A DNA stretch of 27,012 nucleotides, taken from the NCBI GenBank assembly GCA_016186145.1, contig JACPMF010000005.1:1-27012 (forward strand). Reading direction: 5' to 3'. A model generated the notes under the pieces. That model saw nothing but the letters and a program-made list of their open reading frames with translations. It was not told the DNA's origin and searched no databases. A program made the position numbers and the translations under genes. This stretch comes from Candidatus Sungiibacteriota bacterium (GTDB lineage Bacteria; Patescibacteria; Paceibacteria; Sungbacterales; SURF-37). The first letter of the stretch is position 1. Each line of letters starts with the position of its first letter. Below are positions 13,702-20,837 of this stretch, piece after piece.

Positions 13702-14967
13702 ATGGAACATAAAGGAACAGAAGGTTTGAGGACATGGGTTGAAATCGATACCGGCCTGCTTCGGCAGAATTTTTTGCGGCTGCAGAAACTTATCGGACCC
13801 CGGTGTCGATTTATGGCTGTAGTGAAGTCGAATGCCTACGGGCACGGTCTTGTACCGGTCGCAAAACAACTTGCGAACGCTAAACACGAAGCTATAAACC
13901 CTAAAAGCTTGTGGTTTGGAGTTGATTCGGTTGTTGAAGCGCTGCGTCTCCGGGAAGAAGGAATTAAAAATCCGGTTCTGGTTTTTGGTTCGACGCTTGC
14001 GGAACGCATGCATGAGGCGGCGGATAACCACATTACTCTTACTATTTCAAATTTTGATGCGCTTGCTTCGCTTTCAAAACTTTCCGAGAGGCCCGAGTTC
14101 CATTTGAAAATCGATACCGGCATGCATCGGCAGGGATTCATGCCGGGTGACACCGCCCGGCTTGTGAAATGTTTGAAACGTTCCGGGCTTTCTCCTGCCG
14201 GCATTTATACTCATTTCGCGGCCGCAAAAGACCGGGCGTATCCGACGATAACATTTCGGCAGTTTAAGAATTTTAACGATGTTTTGGGGAAGCTAAAGCG
14301 TGTTGGATTTTCTGCCAAAGGCGCCGTGCCGGCCGGCCCGCGGGGATCCTCGCCTGTTGGCCGGCATGGTGTTTCCGGCGGAAAAAATTTTATACGGCAT
14401 GCCGCAGCTTCCGGCGGGACAATTCTTTTTCCGGAAACGCATTTGGATATGGTTCGGGTTGGTATGGCGCTTTGGGGGCATTGGCCTTCCGAGGAAGCGC
14501 GTCTTAATGTTGTTTCGCGGATGTTTGATTTGCCGAGCCTGGAGCTTCGCCCGATTCTTTCTTGGAAGACAAGGATTGCTGAAATAAAAGAGATCCCTGC
14601 CGGCGCATCGATCGGGTACGACCTAACCGAGCGGGTGACTCGAAAAAGCGCGGTTGCGGTCTTGCCCGTTGGTTATTGGCACGGTTTGGACCGCGGCCTT
14701 TCTTCTATCGGATCAGTTTTGGTGAGGGGGGGGCGGGCAAAAATTCTTGGCAGGGTCTCGATGGATATGATTGTTGTTGATATCACAGATATCAACAACA
14801 AAGTCAAAAGTCAAAAGTTAAAAGTCAAAACTGGCGAAGAAGTTGTGCTAATTGGTAAACAAGGGCAAGTGGAAGTTACGGCAGAGGAGATGGCCCGTCT
14901 TATCGGAACATCACCGTATGAAGTGTTGACGCGGATTAATCCGCTGATTGAGAGAATTTATAGGTAG
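13702..14967 (+). CDS. alr: Alanine racemase
   Basis: Alr is a PLP enzyme that interconverts L- and D-alanine for peptidoglycan. The 421-aa protein shows the PLP-lysine motif AVVKSNAYGHG (K42), LKIDTGMHRQGF near residues 135-146, HLDMVRVGMALWG, the catalytic tyrosine in IGYDLT (Y306) and GRVSMDMIVVDITDI. It is longer than a typical Alr (about 360-380 aa) because of in-frame repeat insertions. One is a GC-rich palindromic block (14327-14366) just before the FIRHAAASGG segment. The other is a palindrome plus 7-nt array (14773-14830) encoding D-I-N-N-K-V-K-S-Q-K-L-K between D-I-T-D-I and V-K-T-G-E-E-V-V. Both fall in loops, so activity is likely kept. Confidence 0.95.
   Translation: MEHKGTEGLRTWVEIDTGLLRQNFLRLQKLIGPRCRFMAVVKSNAYGHGLVPVAKQLANAKHEAINPKSLWFGVDSVVEALRLREEGIKNPVLVFGSTLAERMHEAADNHITLTISNFDALASLSKLSERPEFHLKIDTGMHRQGFMPGDTARLVKCLKRSGLSPAGIYTHFAAAKDRAYPTITFRQFKNFNDVLGKLKRVGFSAKGAVPAGPRGSSPVGRHGVSGGKNFIRHAAASGGTILFPETHLDMVRVGMALWGHWPSEEARLNVVSRMFDLPSLELRPILSWKTRIAEIKEIPAGASIGYDLTERVTRKSAVAVLPVGYWHGLDRGLSSIGSVLVRGGRAKILGRVSMDMIVVDITDINNKVKSQKLKVKTGEEVVLIGKQGQVEVTAEEMARLIGTSPYEVLTRINPLIERIYR
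14327..14366 (+). repeat. GC-rich palindromic in-frame insertion in alr
   Basis: TGCCGGCC (14327-14334) and GGCCGGCA (14359-14366) form an 8-bp inverted repeat around a GC-rich centre containing GGGGATCCTC. It encodes an extra V-P-A-G-P-R-G-S-S-P-V-G-R-H block not expected in alanine racemases. Confidence 0.7.
14773..14830 (+). repeat. Perfect palindrome plus AAAGTCA array in alr
   Basis: GTTGTTGATATC (14773-14784) and GATATCAACAAC (14788-14799) are perfect 12-bp arms around a 3-base loop. Tandem copies of AAAGTCA (one AAAGTTA) follow directly from 14800 to 14830. The arrangement parallels that in trmD at 11062-11162. Confidence 0.85.
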
Positions 14968-15003
14968 TATTCGCGGATATACGGCTTGAAAAAGATTTAT
15001 CAA

Positions 15004-15079
15004 CGAATTACGAATCTTTTACGAATATACGAATACGCTTTTGGGTTCATTCGTATATTCGCGCCCGATTCGTAATTCG
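15004..15079. repeat. Empty inverted 7-nt-period element upstream of the FtsQ-like gene
   Basis: Two nested perfect 13-bp stems: CGAATTACGAATC (15004-15016) / GATTCGTAATTCG (15067-15079) and CGAATATACGAAT (15022-15034) / ATTCGTATATTCG (15049-15061), with a 14-base loop. The arms match those around the GxxExxY gene, but no ORF is carried. Confidence 0.9.
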
Positions 15080-15091
15080 ATGATGTATCCT

Positions 15092-15970
15092 ATGAACGAG
15101 TTTCGGAGAAGCAAAATTCTTTATACCGGGACGTCTTCATCTTCTGTTAAGAGAAGAAAGTTTCCTTTGCGAAAAGCCGGCCGGCTTATTGTTTTTGTGG
15201 CGCTGTTTCTTTTGGTAGCGGCTGGGAGTTTTTATATGATGCGTTGGGAACGCCTTCTGATCCGTACTATTGACATAAAGGGCTTGTCTTCTCTTTCCGA
15301 GGAAGAAATTCGGAATACCGTGGCGGGGCAGCTTGAAGGGAATACTTTTTTCTTTACGCCTCGAAGCCACGTATTTGTGGTATCGGGGAGCCGGCTTGAA
15401 CAAGAGTTGCGCGATAAATATCCAAAGATTTTCAGCGCGGAAGTTAAAAAAACGCTAAAATCATCGCTTGAAGTTATTGTGCAGGAACGGGAAATTTGGG
15501 GTATAGCATGCACAAAGACCGAGGTTGCGGAAATTCAATCGGGTGTTTCTGAAAAAAATGAGACGAGAAAAACAGCCGGACCTTGCTTTTATATTGACCG
15601 TTCCGGTTTTGCGTTTGAAGAGGTTTCTTCCTTCGAAGGCGGAGTTTTTCCTGTTTTGTACAAAGGCGGGGAGGGAGTTCTTGGTTCTCTTCCCGTTTCC
15701 CAAACAGAAGTAGAGGGTTTTGAAAAAATTAACGAAGCGCTTGCTTCTATTAATCTTTCGCTTCTTTCCATTGAGTTTTTAGAAGAGAGCGAAGACGTTC
15801 GGTTGATGCTGAAGGACGGTTGGGCGTTGCTGATTCCGTTCAATAAAAATCCGACTGAATGGGCGCCGGTGCTTCGAGCGTTGCTTCTTGGCGAGATTAA
15901 GGAAAGAAAGAGCGAGCTTGATTATGTTGACCTGCGTTTCGGTAACAAAGTTTTTTATAAATTTCGATGA
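15092..15970 (+). CDS. FtsQ/DivIB-like cell-division protein (POTRA domain)
   Basis: The chosen start ATG 15092 (MNEFRRSKILYTGTSSSS) gives 292 aa; longer in-frame starts at 15041-15083 would translate the palindromic repeat. The protein has a basic cytoplasmic tail, one membrane segment (LIVFVALFLLVAAGSFYMM, about residues 32-50) and a POTRA domain starting with IRTIDIKGLSSLSEEEI, then an FtsQ-like beta region (LEVIVQEREIWGI, later FYIDRSGFAFEEV). FtsQ/DivIB links FtsB and FtsL to the divisome at midcell. Placement after alr (cell-wall precursor) fits. The weakly conserved family means the specific name is left out; membrane topology and POTRA are clear. Confidence 0.8.
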   Translation: MNEFRRSKILYTGTSSSSVKRRKFPLRKAGRLIVFVALFLLVAAGSFYMMRWERLLIRTIDIKGLSSLSEEEIRNTVAGQLEGNTFFFTPRSHVFVVSGSRLEQELRDKYPKIFSAEVKKTLKSSLEVIVQEREIWGIACTKTEVAEIQSGVSEKNETRKTAGPCFYIDRSGFAFEEVSSFEGGVFPVLYKGGEGVLGSLPVSQTEVEGFEKINEALASINLSLLSIEFLEESEDVRLMLKDGWALLIPFNKNPTEWAPVLRALLLGEIKERKSELDYVDLRFGNKVFYKFR

Positions 15971-15992
15971 TTGTAAGAAATTGAAGCAAATA

Positions 15993-16185
15993 CCCCAGTG
16001 CCAATCTTGCAGGTTTTGCTTGGGCGAAGCGCTTCGCCTATAACGGGATGGGGTTATTCACCCCGCGCGCTTCGCTTTGTTTATTTAGGAAAATTTTTCA
16101 GAAACTATTTTTATTTTTTTAGGGCAAGATTGGCACGGGGTTATTTATTCGTAGCTATGGCGTTCCGCCATAGACGAATAAATAA
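15993..16185. repeat. Family 4 structured element, copy E2
   Basis: Arm A is CCCC-a-GTGCCAATCTTGC (15993-16010) pairing with GCAAGATTGGCAC-GGGG (16124-16140). Inside are CGAAGCGCTTCGCC plus ATAA and CGGGAT (about 16025-16048) and a hairpin GGGGT / ACCCC around the loop TATTC (16050-16064). Arm B is TTATTTATTCGT (16141-16152) / ACGAATAAATAA (16174-16185) with inner CTATGGCG / CGCCATAG. Compared with E1, the three substituted positions of the arm A stem are all compensated, and the small hairpin keeps its loop while its stem changes by paired substitutions. It lies between the FtsQ-like gene and the terminator of the minus-strand RNA. Confidence 0.8.
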
Positions 16186-16219
16186 AAAAAGGCCCCTTGC
16201 GCGAGAAGCGCGCAAGGGG
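16184..16219 (-). terminator. Strong intrinsic terminator of the large minus-strand RNA
   Basis: CCCCTTGCGCG (minus, 16219-16209) pairs with CGCGCAAGGGG (16203-16193) over 11 perfect base pairs with a 5-base loop, followed after two C by seven U (16190-16184). There is no T run on the plus-strand side, so it serves the minus strand. Confidence 0.9.
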
Positions 16220-16816
16220 TACCGCTGATGCTGTGTTTCCGGCTTTGCCTTCGAGTGCCACGCGGTGTTGACCCGCCTCATCTGGCCTCCTCTGGCATGT
16301 GTCTAGTGCCGCGGCCTCCATCTCATAAGTCAGCCCGCGGCAGTCATCCGTGCCAGCTGCTTAATCCCGCTGAAAGCGAGACGCATGCACGGATTGCAGA
16401 GATTGGGGAGGGTCCGAGAGCCCGGGCGACCTAACGCACCTGCGGCCGCAGGCACGCTAAGGATCTCTACGGCGTCGCCCGTTTTCTGAAACGGCCGCGC
16501 ACAACTCCGGGTCGTGCGTAACCGTGATGGCTTCATGAGCAACTCCCGCGAAGTGCGGGCAAGCCGCTCACATCCAGCACCTTGTCGCGAACAAGGCAGC
16601 CACTCTTGCAGTGATCCGTCGTATCCCTACCCCAGTATTTATTGAATCCGCACGGGCATGATGTGTTGAATTCTGCCCCACTAAGCCGGGGGTCCGGCAT
16701 GTGTTTAAGCGCCTCGTGCGGAAATGCTTTCAAAAAACAGGCCCCTGCGATCCGTATCGGATCCCACAAAACAAGTGTTCACAAGCCGGCAGGGGCGGGC
16801 GGCAACATTTCGCATT
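16186..16816 (-). ncRNA. Candidate large structured noncoding RNA (about 630 nt)
   Basis: A self-contained minus-strand unit: consensus promoter, about 630 nt of visibly GC-rich sequence, strong terminator. Helices (plus coordinates) include GCCCCTGC 16741-16748 / 16789-16796 enclosing 16749-16754 / 16758-16763; 16648-16654 / 16715-16721; 16580-16585 / 16591-16596; 16545-16549 / 16555-16559; 16498-16505 / 16511-16518; 16433-16443 / 16448-16458; 16346-16353 / 16387-16394 enclosing 16366-16371 / 16375-16380; 16308-16314 / 16335-16341. Helix 16424-16430 / 16474-16480 crosses 16396-16403 / 16463-16470, predicting a pseudoknot. Six non-Watson-Crick positions in these stems are G-U in the minus-strand transcript but would be A-C in a plus transcript, which fixes the strand. 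The 9-mer GGCATGTGT occurs twice (16294-16302, 16696-16704). I find neither the RNase P core motif nor tmRNA ends. OLE, ROOL and GOLLD are RNAs of similar size, but I cannot confirm membership. Short ORFs here lack support. Confidence 0.75.
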
Positions 16817-16822
16817 TATCTT

Positions 16823-16850
16823 ATTATAACAAACCGGTAAATCTTGTCAA
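16823..16850 (-). promoter_or_regulatory. Perfect consensus promoter of the large minus-strand RNA
   Basis: On the minus strand TTGACA (16850-16845) and TATAAT (16828-16823) are separated by 16 bp, predicting a start near 16816. It begins 31 bases after the response-regulator stop and has the same spacing as the rpoB-operon promoter, suggesting high constitutive expression. Confidence 0.9.
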
Positions 16851-16880
16851 GTGTTTGCGAGGGAGAAAGAAGCGCTTATT

Positions 16881-17666
16881 TTACAAGTATTTTTTTGAAA
16901 TTATTTCCCTGATTTTTTGGGTAATTTCATTAAGCGTGAAATAGGCTTTTACCAGATAATCGTCCGCCCCAAGGGATCTTGCGCGGTCGATGTGTTCTTG
17001 TTCGCCAAGGTTGCTTAAAACAAGTACCGGGGTGTTTTTCAAGCGGTCATTTTTGCGTATGACCTCAAGAACCTGAAATCCGTCAATGACCGGCATGAGA
17101 AGGTCGAGAATGATAAGCGTGGGGTTTACCTTTTCAAGCAGATCAAGCGCTTCCTGTCCGCCTCCCGCCCCTTCCACCAAAAATCCTTCTTTTACGAGTT
17201 TGTCGGTAAGAAGCGTGCGCAAGAAGGTGTCGTCTTCCACCAAAAAAATCAGCCCCTGGTTTGTTTGGTCCTCTGCAAAATTTTTGGGAGGGCGCGCTGG
17301 CGCCGGGGCCCAATGTTTCAATTTTTCGATGACCTCTTGCGGAGTGAAATTCGCTTTGACGAGGATGTCTTTTACGCCGAGCTTTTTGACCTGTTCAATT
17401 TCAATCGGCCGGCCCGAGTTGGAAATTATGATTACCGGAATTGAGCCGAATTTCGGATCATTTTGCATTTCTTCTAAAATCTCGAGGCCTGTTTTTTTAG
17501 GCAAAACCACATCCAGAAGTATGGCATCCGGCCGATCTTCTCTGATAGAGTTCAGGGCGGTTTCGCCGTCGGAAGCCGTTATTACTTCATATCCTTCCCG
17601 CTCCAGCTTAATTTTGAGCGCATTCAAAAGGTTTTTTTCGTCTTCGACGATCAGTATTTTAGACAT
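16881..17666 (-). CDS. Response regulator with two receiver domains and no output domain
   Basis: The 261-aa protein consists of two REC domains. REC1 (residues 1-118) has acidic pocket E8/D9, phospho-acceptor D52 in ILLDVVLP, S82 and K104. REC2 (about 137-258) has D145/D146, D188 in LILDLLMP, S218 and K240. Both sites look functional. A Pro/Ala-rich linker (residues 119-130) joins them, and no DNA-binding or enzymatic domain follows. It presumably acts as a phosphate relay or by protein interaction. It is the last protein gene of a minus-strand operon, 34 bases after the sensor kinase stop, so the kinase is the likely phosphodonor. The large RNA begins just downstream with its own promoter. 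Confidence 0.93.
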   Translation of the reverse strand: MSKILIVEDEKNLLNALKIKLEREGYEVITASDGETALNSIREDRPDAILLDVVLPKKTGLEILEEMQNDPKFGSIPVIIISNSGRPIEIEQVKKLGVKDILVKANFTPQEVIEKLKHWAPAPARPPKNFAEDQTNQGLIFLVEDDTFLRTLLTDKLVKEGFLVEGAGGGQEALDLLEKVNPTLIILDLLMPVIDGFQVLEVIRKNDRLKNTPVLVLSNLGEQEHIDRARSLGADDYLVKAYFTLNEITQKIREIISKKYL

Positions 17667-17700
17667 TGTGGATGTTTAAGGCTGCGAATTAGCTATAGGA

Positions 17701-19782
17701 TTAAAATTCTCTAATAAACTCTTTTGGGGCGGCGGTTTCTGCTCGGCGTTTTTTTGACGGCCCGGCTTTCGGAACAGTGAAGTGGAACGTTGTGCCTTTT
17801 CCCACCTCTGATTTTACGGAAATTGTGCCTCCGTGTCTAAGCACGATATTTCTTGCGATAAACAGTCCGAGACCGCTGCCATGGGGGTTCATTTTTACCG
17901 CCCCTTCGGAGCGGTAAAATTTTCCGAATAATCGTTTTTGGTCGCTCATCGGTATGCCTATTCCTGTGTCAGAGACGCTTATTCCTATTTCGCCTTGCTC
18001 TTCAGCAAGGGCTATTTTGATGATACCTCCGGCTGGCGTATAGGAAATAGCGTTTTCAAGAAGATTCTGGATGATCATTTGGAAGCGATCTTTGTCCAAA
18101 ACAACGAGTGGTAGAGGCGCTTTTGGCTTTTCCAGCAGCATGGAGATACCTTTCTTTCCGGCGAGCTCTTTATACGGCCAGGCGGCTGTTTCTATCATTG
18201 CGAGAATATCTTCCTCCCGGAATTGGTACTCGAATCTTCCTTCCTCGATACGGGATACATTGAGAAGGTCGTTAACCAACTTTATCATGCGCTCATTTAC
18301 GTCATATGTTGATTCAAGGTATTCCCGTTGCGCCGTTGATATCTTTCCGGCATCTCCATCGAGAATCACCCGAAGGGTCCATTTTACGGCCGATAAAGGG
18401 GTGCGGAGCTGGTGTGCGGCAATGGAGATAAATTCCGTTTTCAGGCGCGAGAGCACCCGCTCCCGCGTAACGTCGCGTACAAGCAGGATTATTTCTCTTC
18501 CGCCCTGTATCGGAATGGTGTCAACTTCAAGGTGGATTTCTTGCGGTTCGTTGAAATTAAACTCGCGCGTCGGCTTGATGTCGGAAAATATTCCGTCAGG
18601 GGCGTTATCGGGGAAAAGGATCGGCCCCAAAAGCCCCATGGTCGGCAAGTCCGGCGTATCGCGGTTGAATTTCGCTGATGTCGGATCTTTTTTAAGAAAA
18701 AGCAAATCCAGCGCCCGCCTGTTTGTAAGCAGAATTCTACCTTCCCTGCTTATGTGAATGAGCCCGTCGCTTAAGTTGGTTATTATCTCTTCTTTAGTGT
18801 TCCGTTCCTCATCAAGCTCGCGGAAGACCGCAAGAAACGACCGGCTGCCCAAAAAAAGAAAGAAAATGAGGAGGGCGATAATGGCGACCACCGCGCCGTT
18901 TAACTGGAGAATAGCGGTTGAAGATCTGAAAAAATCACTTTTCGGCTCCTCGATGATTATTCCCCACCCAAACGGAAGTGATTTCGCGAGCGCATATACC
19001 AGATCATCTTTTTCGTTGATATATTCACCTTCTGATTTTTTGAGTAAGCCGGATTTTAAAACGTCTTGTATTTCTTTGACCGGCGGGCGGGAAGTGAGAT
19101 TTGCAGTTGTGAGGGCGAACTGGCGATCGGGGTGTGCTGCGAGATTCCCTTTGTTATCGACGACGTACACCCGCCCCTTTTCTCCGGCCGGTATCTGGGA
19201 AACCGCATCCCATACTCTGCGGAGATCCAAGTCGGCAAGCATTACACCGATTACCGTATTTCCTTCCGAAATGATGGGGAAAGAAAATTCAGTTGAAGGA
19301 ATGGCATTGGCATCGACATATACGGTACCGACAAATGACTCGCCGCGCCTTCCTTTTTCAAAACCTTCGCTTCCGCGGGCATCTCCCAAGTCTTCTTTTC
19401 CTGCGGTAAAGAATCGAGAGCGGACCGTTATATCTTGTCCTTGCGAGTCGCTGATTCTGATTTTTTCAAACTCCTGGTTTCTTTGCAGGAACGCGTCTAT
19501 TTCTTTGTCCAACTCCTCTTTATTTGAAAGTTCTGCCGCGCTTACATCGGCAAGTTCCCGTAAAAGCGCGAATCGTCCTTCAAAGAACGTCCCGACCTCT
19601 ATGGCAGAGCGGTCCAGTGCCGCTTCGTGTACGGCGAGTTCCTGTTTTAGGGCGGTTTGATAATTTGAGATGGAGAGAAACGCATAAAGTCCGAATACGG
19701 CAAGCGCAACAATAATAACCGTGGCCGGAAAATGGGCCTCGGGAATAAAGCTGAATCCAAAGTATTTTCGTCTGGGGTTCAT
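17701..19782 (-). CDS. Membrane sensor histidine kinase (dCache-like sensor, PAS, HisKA, HATPase)
   Basis: The 693-aa protein has a first membrane helix at about residues 20-37, an extracytoplasmic sensor of about 250 residues resembling double Cache domains (GRVYVVDNKGNLAAHPDRQF, later FGWGIIIEEP), a second helix near 296-315, a PAS-like region (IITNLSDGLIHISREGRILL, about 337-356), and a kinase core. The phospho-acceptor is H457 in AAHQLRTPLSAVKW. The ATPase domain shows NLLENAISYTP (N box), DTGIGIP (G1) and GSGLGLFIARN (G2). It probably senses an external small molecule. Its upstream neighbour is an orphan substrate-binding protein and the downstream one a two-REC regulator. The start ATG (19780-19782) lies inside a short palindromic element, so the element end forms its translation start. 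Confidence 0.95.
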   Translation of the reverse strand: MNPRRKYFGFSFIPEAHFPATVIIVALAVFGLYAFLSISNYQTALKQELAVHEAALDRSAIEVGTFFEGRFALLRELADVSAAELSNKEELDKEIDAFLQRNQEFEKIRISDSQGQDITVRSRFFTAGKEDLGDARGSEGFEKGRRGESFVGTVYVDANAIPSTEFSFPIISEGNTVIGVMLADLDLRRVWDAVSQIPAGEKGRVYVVDNKGNLAAHPDRQFALTTANLTSRPPVKEIQDVLKSGLLKKSEGEYINEKDDLVYALAKSLPFGWGIIIEEPKSDFFRSSTAILQLNGAVVAIIALLIFFLFLGSRSFLAVFRELDEERNTKEEIITNLSDGLIHISREGRILLTNRRALDLLFLKKDPTSAKFNRDTPDLPTMGLLGPILFPDNAPDGIFSDIKPTREFNFNEPQEIHLEVDTIPIQGGREIILLVRDVTRERVLSRLKTEFISIAAHQLRTPLSAVKWTLRVILDGDAGKISTAQREYLESTYDVNERMIKLVNDLLNVSRIEEGRFEYQFREEDILAMIETAAWPYKELAGKKGISMLLEKPKAPLPLVVLDKDRFQMIIQNLLENAISYTPAGGIIKIALAEEQGEIGISVSDTGIGIPMSDQKRLFGKFYRSEGAVKMNPHGSGLGLFIARNIVLRHGGTISVKSEVGKGTTFHFTVPKAGPSKKRRAETAAPKEFIREF

Positions 19783-19837
19783 CCTGTTAGTTGATGGTCT
19801 TATTGTTTTGAAGAGCAGCGGGGTTTCTAACGGGACT
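19780..19837. repeat. Empty family 1 element at the substrate-binding-protein/kinase junction
   Basis: The ends CATCCTGTTAG (19780-19790) and CTAACGGGACT (19827-19837) match those of the GIY-YIG element at 717-1000 (10/11 and 11/11), but only 36 bases lie between them. On the minus strand the first end supplies the last codon and stop (CGT-TAG) of the substrate-binding protein gene, and the second supplies CAGG-ATG, the kinase start. Confidence 0.7.
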
Positions 19838-20831
19838 CGTCAATAATAAGGTCTGCCTTAGAAAGAAGCGTTTGGGGGAACACGAGTCCGATTTCACGGG
19901 CGGTTTTTCGATTCAGAACCAAGAGAAGTTTTCTGGGAGAGTCAATCGGAAGTTCAGCGGGGTTTGCGCCCTTCAATATTTTGTCCGCATAAACCGCGGA
20001 TTGCTCGCCCGTAATGAAATAATCCGGCCCATACCCCAGCAAACCTCCTCGCTCAACCATATCTTTGTCAAACACCGCAAATGGGAGCTTTTCTTTTTTT
20101 GCTTGATCCACATACGTAGAAAGATTGGCCCAAACGAGTGAGTCGGAAGAAATTACGATGCCATCCACGTCAGCGCGTTTTATGGCAGAAGCGGTTGCGC
20201 TTACGTTGCGCTCTTTTGTGATGTAGTAGGGGATTATTTCTACGCCGAGCTTGCGGCCGGCAACAAGCGCCGAATCATATGAACTTTTGGCCGGGATGTC
20301 TTCCGGGGAGAATGGAAAAGCGACGCGGCGGGTTGCCGGGGCAGCTTCTTTCAGGAATTCAAGGCGTTTCGCCGCGAGAGGAGAGGAAAGCGACTGCACT
20401 CCGGTTACGTTTTTGCCGGGCCGCTGAAGGGACTCCACCGTTTTAGAAGCAAGCGGGTCGCCCATAGATCCGAATACTATGGGAATCGTTTGGGTCTGTT
20501 TTTGAACCTCTATCGTGGCCGGCGTTGAGTAAACATGAATGAGATCAACGCCTTCTTTTATCATTTCTGAAACCAAAGCCGGCAGTTCCTCGCGCTTATC
20601 GGTAAAACGGATGGAATAAGAAATATTTTTGCCCTCTTCGTACCCCAACTCTTTCATCTTCGAAATAAAACCGTCTACGCCCGGGCGGTATGTTTCCCCT
20701 CGAACAAGGATTCCTATTTTATAAAGCCGGGGCGTCTTTTTGAAAAAGCCGTTTTCTCGGGAAAAAGCAATAATGGTAATTACCGCAATAAGAACGGCCC
20801 AGAAAATACTTAGTTTTATAGTTTTTTTCAT
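19827..20831 (-). CDS. ABC-type substrate-binding protein (TrpX/YtlA-like family), membrane anchored
   Basis: The 334-aa protein matches the ABC_sub_bind family (PF04392 as I recall it): KIGILVRGETYRPGVDGF after the anchor, EEGKNISYSIRFTDKREELP, IPIVFGSMGDPLASKTVESL, GKNVTGVQSLSSP and later ADKILKGANPAELPID with a final NRKTAREIGL. The N-terminus has one hydrophobic segment (about residues 8-24) and no lipobox Cys, so it is probably tethered to the membrane. No permease or ATPase gene is nearby; the next gene is a sensor kinase with an extracytoplasmic domain. A ligand-presenting partner of the kinase is therefore more likely than a transporter part, though this is inference. It starts 6 bases after the glycosyltransferase stop. 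Its stop codon is made by a palindromic element. Confidence 0.88.
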   Translation of the reverse strand: MKKTIKLSIFWAVLIAVITIIAFSRENGFFKKTPRLYKIGILVRGETYRPGVDGFISKMKELGYEEGKNISYSIRFTDKREELPALVSEMIKEGVDLIHVYSTPATIEVQKQTQTIPIVFGSMGDPLASKTVESLQRPGKNVTGVQSLSSPLAAKRLEFLKEAAPATRRVAFPFSPEDIPAKSSYDSALVAGRKLGVEIIPYYITKERNVSATASAIKRADVDGIVISSDSLVWANLSTYVDQAKKEKLPFAVFDKDMVERGGLLGYGPDYFITGEQSAVYADKILKGANPAELPIDSPRKLLLVLNRKTAREIGLVFPQTLLSKADLIIDESR

Positions 20832-20837
20832 ACTCGG

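Noticed and set aside
16228..16769. Short ORFs on both strands inside the 630-nt RNA region (for example 16228-16434 plus, 16330-16542 minus, 16533-16769 minus).
   Set aside because: Their composition is not protein-like, they have no ribosome-binding sites, and their sequence is explained by dense RNA helices between a promoter and a terminator.
16186..16816. RNase P RNA or tmRNA.
   Set aside because: The length is far from the usual 350-400 nt. The conserved GAGGAAAGTCC core of RNase P RNA is absent, and no tmRNA-like GGATTCGAC start or tRNA-like T-arm end was found on either strand.
17086..17679. A 197-aa plus-strand ORF opposite the response regulator, and a 300-aa one (18758-19660) opposite the kinase.
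   Set aside because: Both are antisense shadows of minus-strand genes with complete, motif-rich domains; their sequences are Ser/Arg-rich and family-free.
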